From the NCBI GenBank assembly GCA_047609825.1, contig JBLFXJ010000004.1:1-64000 (forward strand): a stretch of DNA of 64,000 nucleotides. The letters run 5' to 3'. Made by a program: the position numbers and the translations under genes. This DNA is from GCA-2862545 sp047609825 (GTDB taxonomy: Bacteria > Myxococcota_A > UBA796 > GCA-2862545). The notes under the pieces are model-generated. The model worked only from the letters and a program-made list of their open reading frames with translations, ran no database searches and had not been told where the DNA came from. Positions 9,143 through 15,719 of the stretch are shown one piece after another (positions within the stretch are counted from its first letter, which is position 1; each line of letters begins with the position of its first letter).

Positions 9143-9720
9143 CCGCCCGTCGCTGCCGAGAACGTGCCCTCACCACTGATCTCGGGCGCGCGACCCTCGG
9201 TGAGCTGCAACACGACGACCTCCGGGCCGGCCACGTGGAGGATGCCGCGGGCCCAGATCACGGTGCCGTCGAGGTTGTTCAGGATGCAGGGGTGCTCGCC
9301 GGGCGGCAGGTCGACGCGGACTGCGGCTCCGGGGCCAACGCGGATCCGCTTGCCCGCCACGCGCACTCCGATGCCCTCCAGCCCGGTCGCGCGGAACTCG
9401 ACGGGGGTGAACTCGACGACCTCGGGCGTGTCGGCGAATACGTCGCCCGACAGTCCGTTGCGTCCCACCAGGACCCGGGCCACGGCACCTTCGGGCACCT
9501 GCACCTGAAGTCGGCGTTGGACCCCGTTGGTGGTGATGAACACCTCGTGGCTGCCCACGTCGATCGGCACCTCGAGTTGGCCCGCGGTGTACAGCTGGGC
9601 AAGCCGGACGCCGTCGACCACGATGTCGGCCGGCACGTGCGAATCGACCCGGAGTGTGCCCATGGGGCCCGGGTCTGTGGCGCCGGCGATCAGCGCAGAG
9701 AGAACGAGGAGGATCGGCAT
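9139..9720 (-). CDS. Exported PEGA-like beta-sandwich protein
   Basis: 193 residues from the ATG at 9720, eight bases past the stop of galU. I chose this ATG because the hydrophobic signal peptide (MPILLVLSALIAGA) begins there; an in-frame start at 9765 would run into galU. The mature part holds two PEGA-like units: about residues 22-60 (GTLRVDSHVPADIVVDGVRL then GSHEVFITTNG) and about 125-165 (GVRVAGKRIRVGPG then PPGEHPCILNNLDG). PEGA modules are short beta domains common in surface and signalling proteins of Myxococcota. Its stop overlaps the start of the histidine kinase, which suggests a link to that sensor, for example as a periplasmic partner; this is inference. Confidence 0.7.
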   Translation of the reverse strand: MPILLVLSALIAGATDPGPMGTLRVDSHVPADIVVDGVRLAQLYTAGQLEVPIDVGSHEVFITTNGVQRRLQVQVPEGAVARVLVGRNGLSGDVFADTPEVVEFTPVEFRATGLEGIGVRVAGKRIRVGPGAAVRVDLPPGEHPCILNNLDGTVIWARGILHVAGPEVVVLQLTEGRAPEISGEGTFSAATGG

Positions 9721-9728
9721 GAGTCCGG

Positions 9729-10589
9729 CTAACCCGCGCCCGGTTCGATGCGCGCGCGGAGCCATGCAGCCAGGGCTGGACCCTGGTCGGGGTCGGCGAG
9801 CGCATGGGTGATCACGGTGCGGAGGTACCCGCCTGGCTCGCCCGTGTCGTGGTGGGTGCTCGCCACCACGTGCGCCACGAGCCGCCCCTGTGCCGCCAGC
9901 GCCTCCAGTGCGTGCACGTGGTAGTACTCGCCCGTAGTGTGCAGCGCGAGGCCTTCTTCGAGCAGGTCGAACATCTGCGGCGTGTACACGAACCGGCCAA
10001 GGCTCACCAGCTTGGAGGGCTCGGTTCCAGGAGCCGGCTTCTCGACGAATCCGGACACGCCCATCGCACCATCCTCGCGGTCATGCACCGCCACCACGCC
10101 GTACCGCGACACGTCGGCCTCGCCGAGGTCTCGAACGGCCAGCACGCAGGCGCCGGTCTGCGCGTGGGTGGCGATCAGCTGTGCTGTGACATTCGGGGGC
10201 CCGAACAGGTCGTCGGGGTAGCAGACCACCACTGGGTCGGGCCCCGCGAAGGTGCGTGCGAGCAGGAGCGCATGACCGGTGCCGAGCATCTGCGCCTGCC
10301 GCACGAACTGCGTGCGGATCAGCGGTGTGGCCAGGTGCCGAAGCTTCGACTCGTTGCCAGCGAACGTCGTCTCCAGCTCCGGCGTGCGGTCGAACCAGTC
10401 CTCGAGCACCTTCTTCCGACGTGAGGTGATCACGAGCAGATCGGTGATCCCGGCCTGTACAAGCTCGTCGACCACCAGGTCGAGGGCCGGGCGCGTGCCG
10501 ACCGGGAGCATCTCCTTGGGCACGGTTCGGGTGATGGGCAGGAACCGGCTGCCGTAGCCAGCGGCGAGGATCACGGCTTTGGTGATCAC
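9729..10589 (-). CDS. galU: UTP-glucose-1-phosphate uridylyltransferase (GalU)
   Basis: 286 residues, GTG start at 10589 overlapping the preceding stop. The nucleotidyltransferase signature KAVILAAGYGSRFLP and PKEMLPVGTRP (about residues 4-34) and later TGHALLLAR, VVCYPDDLF and GEYYHVHALEALAAQG are those of bacterial GalU, near the usual length of about 300. It makes UDP-glucose from UTP and glucose-1-phosphate, the donor for LPS, exopolysaccharide and trehalose synthesis, and acts in the cytoplasm. Its place at the head of a two-component operon may couple envelope-sugar supply to the sensor; that coupling is inference from gene order only. Confidence 0.9.
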   Translation of the reverse strand: MITKAVILAAGYGSRFLPITRTVPKEMLPVGTRPALDLVVDELVQAGITDLLVITSRRKKVLEDWFDRTPELETTFAGNESKLRHLATPLIRTQFVRQAQMLGTGHALLLARTFAGPDPVVVCYPDDLFGPPNVTAQLIATHAQTGACVLAVRDLGEADVSRYGVVAVHDREDGAMGVSGFVEKPAPGTEPSKLVSLGRFVYTPQMFDLLEEGLALHTTGEYYHVHALEALAAQGRLVAHVVASTHHDTGEPGGYLRTVITHALADPDQGPALAAWLRARIEPGAG

Positions 10590-11176
10590 GCGAACTCCGG
10601 GGTGTCCGGCTGACTACCGCGCCACGCGGCGAGGATCGACCGGTACGGCTCCGTGCGGTCGATGGAGCCGTCCAGCACGGATTCGACGGTCGGCCTGAGG
10701 TACTCCGCGGCCGCGCCTCGCCCGGCCCACATCCAGCCATATGCGGGACCCGAGAAGATGCCGGCCAGCCAGCGCTCGGTGCGCCGGACCGCCGCTGGAC
10801 CGCCGGCTTCCCGGGCGATGAGCAGGTCGACCGCGTAGCCGCGTCGCTCCCAATAGGCGCGCTTGGTCCTCATGAACGGGGCGGGGGCAACCAGGTAGGT
10901 CGCGTAGAACGAGATCCCATGCTCGGCCATGTCCAGCATGTGTACCAGCTCGTGGGCCAGCGTGATCGCCAGTCGGTCCCGCGGGGTTGGGGCGGCGCCG
11001 TCCGGCAGGTAGATCGTGCGGCCGATCACGGTGGTGTACTCGGTGGCGAAGGTGGGGTTGATCGGCCGGAGTGCGACAGCCAGTGCCCGCATCCATGGCA
11101 CATCGCGCTTGTGCACGAGGCGCAGGCCGGGCACCCGGTCGTGGGCCAGCGCGAGCATACGGTCGAGGCGGTCCAT
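10586..11176 (-). CDS. Putative zinc metallopeptidase-like protein (HExxH)
   Basis: 196 residues, not assigned to a named family. The key motif is AITLAHELVHMLD, giving H75-E76-x-x-H79, the zinc-binding pattern of gluzincin/metzincin-like hydrolases. A third ligand is not obvious; E85/H86 and later acidic residues are candidates. There is no signal peptide or transmembrane segment, so it is probably cytoplasmic. Similar short HExxH proteins occur in Myxococcota as hypothetical proteins. It is the first gene of the galU-sensor operon (four-base overlap with galU) and is divergent from queE, with only 24 bases between the two start codons. Substrate unknown. Confidence 0.65.
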   Translation of the reverse strand: MDRLDRMLALAHDRVPGLRLVHKRDVPWMRALAVALRPINPTFATEYTTVIGRTIYLPDGAAPTPRDRLAITLAHELVHMLDMAEHGISFYATYLVAPAPFMRTKRAYWERRGYAVDLLIAREAGGPAAVRRTERWLAGIFSGPAYGWMWAGRGAAAEYLRPTVESVLDGSIDRTEPYRSILAAWRGSQPDTPEFA

Positions 11177-11200
11177 GGGGCCAGCATGCTACGGGGGGCC

Positions 11201-11893
11201 ATGTTCGGCACGAATCCGGTGCGAGGCGCGGTGCGCGACGGCGGCGCTGCGCTGTGGGTGCAGGAGGTCTTCCCCACCCTGCAGGGCGAGGGCCCCCTGG
11301 TCGGTCAGCCCGCGGTCTTCGTCCGACTGGCCGGGTGCAACCTCAGATGCTTCTGGTGCGACACCGAGTTCGAGTCCTCGGACTGGCGACCCTCCGTCGA
11401 GGCGCTGGTCGAGCGCATCGAGGCGGTGCGGGGCCCCGGGTGTGATCTCGTGGTGCTCACCGGGGGCGAGCCGCTCCGGCAGGACGTCGGCACGTTCATC
11501 TCGACCCTGCTCGAGGCAGGGTGGCGAGTCCAGATCGAGACCGCCGGCACGCTGTGGGTCGAGCTGCCCGACGATCGGCGACTCACCGTGGTGTGCAGCC
11601 CCAAGACCCCTGGACTTAACCCTCGCCTCGAGGCGCGGATCGATGCCTACAAGTACGTGATCGGTGCCGATGAGGTGTGCCCGGATGACGGCCTGCCCGT
11701 GCTGTCCACCCAACGGCCTGGGGTCGCGTCCAGGGTGGCCCGGCCGCGTGCCGGCGTGCCCGTCTACGTGATGCCGCGGGACGACGGTGACCCGGCGCGC
11801 AACACCGCGAACCTGCAGACCGCGGTGCAGGTCGCGCTCTCCCACGGTCACCGCCTGGGGATTCAGATGCACAAGCTGATCGACGTGCCATGA
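11201..11893 (+). CDS. queE: 7-carboxy-7-deazaguanine synthase (QueE)
   Basis: 230 residues. Radical SAM enzyme converting 6-carboxytetrahydropterin to 7-carboxy-7-deazaguanine in the queuosine/7-deazapurine pathway. The N-terminal QueE signature EVFPTLQGEGPLVGQPAVFVRL is followed by the cluster motif C46-NLR-C50-FW-C53-DTEF, then the SAM-binding TGGEP. The C-terminus (GIQMHKLIDVP) matches the usual end of QueE. I place the start at the ATG at 11201, after a GGGGG run; an in-frame ATG at 11186 would add five residues. No queC, queD or queF is visible nearby, so the rest of the pathway must lie elsewhere. Confidence 0.92.
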   Translation: MFGTNPVRGAVRDGGAALWVQEVFPTLQGEGPLVGQPAVFVRLAGCNLRCFWCDTEFESSDWRPSVEALVERIEAVRGPGCDLVVLTGGEPLRQDVGTFISTLLEAGWRVQIETAGTLWVELPDDRRLTVVCSPKTPGLNPRLEARIDAYKYVIGADEVCPDDGLPVLSTQRPGVASRVARPRAGVPVYVMPRDDGDPARNTANLQTAVQVALSHGHRLGIQMHKLIDVP

Positions 11894-11915
11894 ATGGGGC
11901 GCTAGTGCGCACCGC

Positions 11916-12260
11916 ATGTGGTGGACGATCGCCGGTGTCGTGGGTGCGTTGGGTGTGGCTCTCGGTGCGTTCGGAGCCCACGGTCTGAAGGGCGTGGTCA
12001 CCGACCCGCACCTGCTCGAGGTGTGGGAGACGGCGGCGCGCTACCACCTGATCCATGCCGTAGCGCTCCTCGGGGTGGCGGCTCATCCCGCGCGCCCGGC
12101 GCTCGCCGGGTGGTTGATGGTCGCCGGCATCGTCGTGTTCAGCGGCTCTCTGTACACGATGACACTCACCGGCCAGCGCTGGCTTGGCGCGATCACCCCG
12201 ATCGGTGGGCTGTGCTTCATCGCCGGCTGGCTCGCGCTGGGCTTCGCGCGCTCCACCTGA
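11916..12260 (+). CDS. DUF423 family small membrane protein
   Basis: 114 residues with four predicted transmembrane helices. The N-terminus (GALGVALGAFGAHGLK) and the conserved YHLIHAVALL and FSGSLYTMTLTG segments are hallmarks of the DUF423 family (YgdD in E. coli). The family sits in the inner membrane; function is not established. The start is 22 bases after queE. It is followed after 31 bases by the NfeD/flotillin cluster, with an inverted repeat and a promoter-like hexamer pair in or near that gap, so it probably belongs to the queE transcript and not to the flotillin operon. Confidence 0.85.
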   Translation: MWWTIAGVVGALGVALGAFGAHGLKGVVTDPHLLEVWETAARYHLIHAVALLGVAAHPARPALAGWLMVAGIVVFSGSLYTMTLTGQRWLGAITPIGGLCFIAGWLALGFARST

Positions 12261-12285
12261 CCGCGGGTGTCGTAGCGACTACGAT
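12257..12285 (+). promoter_or_regulatory. Possible promoter and inverted repeat before the NfeD/flotillin genes
   Basis: CTGACC (12257-12262, four of six matches to TTGACA) and TACGAT (12280-12285, three of six to TATAAT) are 17 bases apart, immediately upstream of the NfeD start at 12292. An inverted repeat TCGTAG-CGA-CTACGA (12270-12284) covers the -10 element, so a repressor bound there would block the promoter. The short distance to the ATG would give a very short leader. Weak evidence in a GC-rich genome. Confidence 0.3.
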
Positions 12286-12291
12286 GAGGGC

Positions 12292-13011
12292 ATGCTCGGC
12301 CTGTACCTCGCGTCTCTCGGCTTCGGCTCAAGCCTGATCTTCGTGTCGCTCTTCTTCGGGGGGGGCGACAAGGACTTCGACAAGGATCTCGAGCTCGATC
12401 TGGATGGGGACGTGGACCACGACATCGATGTGGACCACGACATCGACGTGGACCACGACATCGACGTGGACCACGATCTGGACGCCGACGCCGACGTCGA
12501 GGTTCACGGCGAGCTCGAGCAAGCCGGCATGGGCGCATCCGACGCCAACGCCCCGTGGCTTCCGCTCCTCTCCATGCGATTCTGGACGTTCGCCATGGCC
12601 ACGTTCGGCCTCACGGGAACACTCCTCACGCTGCTGTCGCTTCCGGCCTTGCTCTCCGCGATCGTGTCGGTGCTCGTAGGCATCGGCATCGGCATCGGCG
12701 CGGCCCGGTTCTTTCGCGCGTTGAACCGCGACTCCGTCACCGCCGACGTGTCGCTCAGGCGGTTGTCCGGCGAGGAGGCCCGGGTGCTGCTTCCGGTGCG
12801 TCCGGGTGGGGTCGGCAAGATCGTCGTCCAGACCGGCACGGGCCGCGTCGAGCTGCCCGCGGTCACCCAGGATGCGTCCGCTCTGCCCATCGGTTCGCGC
12901 GTGATCATCGCCTCGGTTCGCGCCGGCGTGGCCAACGTGAGTAACATTCGCTCGCGGAACCAACGCAATGCTCGGGCCTCACGCGCCGTAGTACACGAGG
13001 AACGCGCTTGA
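12292..13011 (+). CDS. NfeD-like membrane protein with Asp/His repeat
   Basis: 239 residues from the ATG at 12292. An N-terminal transmembrane helix (about 1-23) is followed by an extraordinary acidic stretch (about 25-80) with four DVDHDI/L units, then two to three transmembrane helices (about 100-145) and a C-terminal OB-fold-like beta domain (about 155-220: SGEEARVLLPVRPGGVGKIVVQTGTGRVELPA). The last part is the NfeD/YuaF type, whose partners are flotillins; two flotillin genes follow. I infer it works with them in membrane microdomain organisation. The Asp/His repeat could bind divalent metal; that is speculation from composition. A longer reading from 12184 is overlap with the DUF423 gene. 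Confidence 0.8.
   Translation: MLGLYLASLGFGSSLIFVSLFFGGGDKDFDKDLELDLDGDVDHDIDVDHDIDVDHDIDVDHDLDADADVEVHGELEQAGMGASDANAPWLPLLSMRFWTFAMATFGLTGTLLTLLSLPALLSAIVSVLVGIGIGIGAARFFRALNRDSVTADVSLRRLSGEEARVLLPVRPGGVGKIVVQTGTGRVELPAVTQDASALPIGSRVIIASVRAGVANVSNIRSRNQRNARASRAVVHEERA
12409..12480 (+). repeat. Four 18-bp tandem repeats encoding DVDHDI
   Basis: Four consecutive 18-base units beginning GACGTGGACCACGACATC at 12409, 12427, 12445 and 12463. Unit 2 has one silent change (GAT for GAC); unit 4 ends in CTG, giving DVDHDL. Near-identity at DNA level suggests recent expansion by slippage or unequal exchange, so copy number may vary between strains. Confidence 0.95.
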
Positions 13012-13107
13012 CCCAGCGGTCCGCGCCGACCGACCATGACCCCGTCTCCTCGGGCGACCCCGCGCGTCGGGCTCGCTCGCCTCGTCACCTCTCCCTTGGA
13101 GGACTCG

Positions 13108-14394
13108 GTGGAAATCTTTGCAGGCTGTCTAGGCGTCGCCCTCGGCCTGGTGTTCGTCAGCTTCGTGTTCGTCGCGAAGCAGTTCCTGTTCGTCGGGAGG
13201 CCGAGCGAGCTGCTGATCTTCAGCGGTCGACGCCGCACTCTGTCGGACGGGACCGTGAGCGGGTACCGCGTGCTCCACGGTGGCTACGGCTGGCGCATCC
13301 CGATGCTCGAGAAGGTCGACCGGATGCCCCTCACCACCCTGTGCATCGACCTGCGCGTGAACAACGCCTACTCCAAGGGCGGCATCCCCCTGCAGGTGCA
13401 CGGCATCGCCAACGTGAAGGTGAGCTCCGACCCCAGGATCTACAACAACGCCATCGAGCGCTTCCTCGGCCGTGACACCGAGGAGATCCGCCAGGTGGCC
13501 AAGGAGACCCTCGAGGGACACCTGCGCGGGATCATCGCGCGCATGACGCCCGAGGAGGTCAACGAGGACCGCCTGAAGTTTGCCCAGGAGCTGGTGGACG
13601 AAGCCGGTGAAGACTTCGAGCGGCTGGGCCTCACCCTCGACACCCTGAAAGTGCAGAGCGTGAGCGATGATGTGTCCTACCTGGACAGCATCGGACGCGA
13701 GCGGCTGGCGAACGTGCTCGCCGAGGCCGAGATCGCGGAGTCCACGGCGAAGGCAGATGCGGAGGAAGCTCAGGCGAATGCCAATCGCGAGGGCCGGGTG
13801 GCCGATGAGCGCGCCGAGACTGTGATCAAGCAGCGAGAGAATGAGCTGCGACGCGCCGTTGCCGATCTCGAGGCGAAGGCGAAGTCGGAGGAGGAGCGGG
13901 CCGAGCAGCAGGCGCTCACCGCGCGCGCCATCGCGGAGCAGCGGCTCCAGGAGATCCGTGGGCGGCTCGAGAAGATTCGGCTTCAGTCCGACGTGGTGCT
14001 GCCCGCCCAGGCCGAACGCAAGGCCGCAGAGATGCGCGCCCGCTCGGAGGCCGCCCACATCGCCACCGACGGTGAGGCGATGGCCACGGTGCTCCAGATG
14101 ATGACGGATGTGTGGATCGACGCTGGGCCCGACGCGAAGGACATCTTCCTGATCCAGCAGCTCGAGAAGGTACTTGCCACCGTGACCGACAAGGTCAAGG
14201 GCATGCAGCTGGGCGAGGTCACCCTGCTCGATGGCGGCGACGGTCGAGCGCTTCCCAGCCACATCGCCTCGCTGCCCGCCATGGTCGGTGCAGTGCTTCG
14301 CGAGTTCCGTGACACCACGGGGGTCGATGTGACCGGCATCCTGGGGCGTACAGACGCGCTGCGACTGACAGAAAAGGCCGAGGAGGTGATCTGA
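13108..14394 (+). CDS. Flotillin-like SPFH/band 7 protein 1
   Basis: 428 residues from the GTG at 13108. I prefer this start over an ATG at 13036 because GGAGG (13098-13102) lies five bases before it and the membrane anchor begins directly after it; the 24 extra residues of the longer form are basic and unlike the family. A hydrophobic N-terminal helix (about 5-25), an SPFH domain (about 30-200: YSKGGIPLQVHGIANVKV, ETLEGHLRGIIARMTPEEVNEDR) and a long Ala/Glu-rich coiled coil (about 205-330) give a flotillin architecture. Flotillins oligomerise on the inner face of the membrane and scaffold microdomains. It lies between the NfeD-like gene and a second flotillin. Confidence 0.88.
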   Translation: MEIFAGCLGVALGLVFVSFVFVAKQFLFVGRPSELLIFSGRRRTLSDGTVSGYRVLHGGYGWRIPMLEKVDRMPLTTLCIDLRVNNAYSKGGIPLQVHGIANVKVSSDPRIYNNAIERFLGRDTEEIRQVAKETLEGHLRGIIARMTPEEVNEDRLKFAQELVDEAGEDFERLGLTLDTLKVQSVSDDVSYLDSIGRERLANVLAEAEIAESTAKADAEEAQANANREGRVADERAETVIKQRENELRRAVADLEAKAKSEEERAEQQALTARAIAEQRLQEIRGRLEKIRLQSDVVLPAQAERKAAEMRARSEAAHIATDGEAMATVLQMMTDVWIDAGPDAKDIFLIQQLEKVLATVTDKVKGMQLGEVTLLDGGDGRALPSHIASLPAMVGAVLREFRDTTGVDVTGILGRTDALRLTEKAEEVI

Positions 14395-15662
14395 TGGGCG
14401 CCGAACTGTTGCTGGCCCTCATCGGGGTCATCGTGGTCGTGCTGGTGTCGGCGGTGGGCGCTGCCGTCGGGCTGGCGGGCAACCTGCTGTACATCTGTGA
14501 GCCGAATGAGGTGCTGATCTTCAGTGGCAAGCACCGGCAGACGCCGGAGGGCCCTCGGGGCTATCGGATCATCAAGGGCGGTCGAGGCTGGCGCACGCCG
14601 CTGATCGAGGCGGTCGATCGGCTCGACCTCACCAACATGATCATCGACATCACCGTGCAGGGTGCCTACTCGAAGGGCGGTATTCCCCTGAATATCCAAG
14701 GGGTCGCCAATATCAAGATCGCCAGCCACGAGCCCTACCTCGGCTATGCGGTCGAGCGGCTGATGGGCAAGTCCCGCGACGAGATCATCCAGATGGCGAA
14801 GGACGTGCTCGAGGGCAACCTCCGCGGTGTGCTGTCGCGGCTCACGCCGGAGGAGGTCAACGAAGACAAGATCGCGTTCGCCGAGAAGCTGCTGGAGGAG
14901 GCCGAGCACGACCTGGGCCGGATCGGCGTGGCGCTCGACACCTGTAAGATCCAGAACGTGCACGATGACCGGGGCTACCTCGACTCCATCGGCCGCAAGT
15001 CGAGCGCCGAGATCATCAAGTCCTCCCGCATCGCCGAGGCTCGCGCCAAGGCGAGTGCCATCATCCGCGAGGCCCAGAACCGTCAGCGCGCCCGGCTCCA
15101 ACAGATCGAGGCCGACGAGCAGATCGCGTCGGCACAGGCCGAGCGGCGTGTGGTTGACGCCCTGACTCAGGCCAAGGCCATGGTGGCCGAGCAGGAAGGG
15201 CAGGTGGTCGCGGCGATCGCCCGGGCCGAGGCCGCGCTCGAGGCCGAGGCCGCGCGGGCTGAGCAGGTGCGGATCCAGCTCGAGGCGGACGTGCTCGAGC
15301 CGGCGCGGGCCAACATGGAGGCCGGTATCGCACAAGCGAGGGGGCATTCGGCCCGAATCCTCGAGGAAGGGCGTGCCACAGTGCAGGTGCTGGAGGAGAT
15401 GATCCGGGTCTGGCGAGCGGCTGGGACGGATGCCCGCGACATCTTCCTGATGCAGAAGCTGCAGGTGGTGATGGACAGCATGGTCGAGACCATCGGCGAC
15501 GTACAGGTCGACCGGGTGGTCATGCTCCCGCCGGTGCCACAGGGCGGAGGCGAGGGCACCGCGCGCACGATGGTGCGGCTGGTGGAGGAGTTGAAGGGGG
15601 CGCTCGGCGTCGATCTTCCGGCCCTCATCGAGTCTGCGACCCGAGGCCCGGCGGCGGAGTGA
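14394..15662 (+). CDS. Flotillin-like SPFH/band 7 protein 2
   Basis: 422 residues, starting inside the stop of flotillin 1 (TGATG, one shared base). Same plan: N-terminal membrane helix (about 5-32), SPFH domain with the shared YSKGGIPLNIQGVANIKI and LEGNLRGVLSRLTPEEVNEDK motifs, then a coiled coil rich in Ala, Glu, Arg and Gln (about 220-330). It is a diverged paralogue of flotillin 1, so the two may co-assemble as hetero-oligomers, as FloA/FloT or eukaryotic flotillin-1/2 do. Translational coupling supports fixed stoichiometry. Not recognised as a more specific named protein. Confidence 0.88.
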   Translation: MGAELLLALIGVIVVVLVSAVGAAVGLAGNLLYICEPNEVLIFSGKHRQTPEGPRGYRIIKGGRGWRTPLIEAVDRLDLTNMIIDITVQGAYSKGGIPLNIQGVANIKIASHEPYLGYAVERLMGKSRDEIIQMAKDVLEGNLRGVLSRLTPEEVNEDKIAFAEKLLEEAEHDLGRIGVALDTCKIQNVHDDRGYLDSIGRKSSAEIIKSSRIAEARAKASAIIREAQNRQRARLQQIEADEQIASAQAERRVVDALTQAKAMVAEQEGQVVAAIARAEAALEAEAARAEQVRIQLEADVLEPARANMEAGIAQARGHSARILEEGRATVQVLEEMIRVWRAAGTDARDIFLMQKLQVVMDSMVETIGDVQVDRVVMLPPVPQGGGEGTARTMVRLVEELKGALGVDLPALIESATRGPAAE

Positions 15663-15705
15663 CACATGGGCCTGCCCAGCGGTAGGCTGGGAGCAGCCGC
15701 CGCCG

Positions 15706-15719
15706 AGGAGGACTGACTG
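15706..15719 (+). promoter_or_regulatory. Shine-Dalgarno and CTG start of hflX
   Basis: A full AGGAGG (15706-15711) is followed five bases later by CTG (15717-15719). The codon directly before the CTG is an in-frame TGA (15714-15716), so translation of the conserved HflX N-terminus cannot begin further upstream. No ATG, GTG or TTG lies between that stop and the conserved region; the first is the TTG at 15879. Confidence 0.75.
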
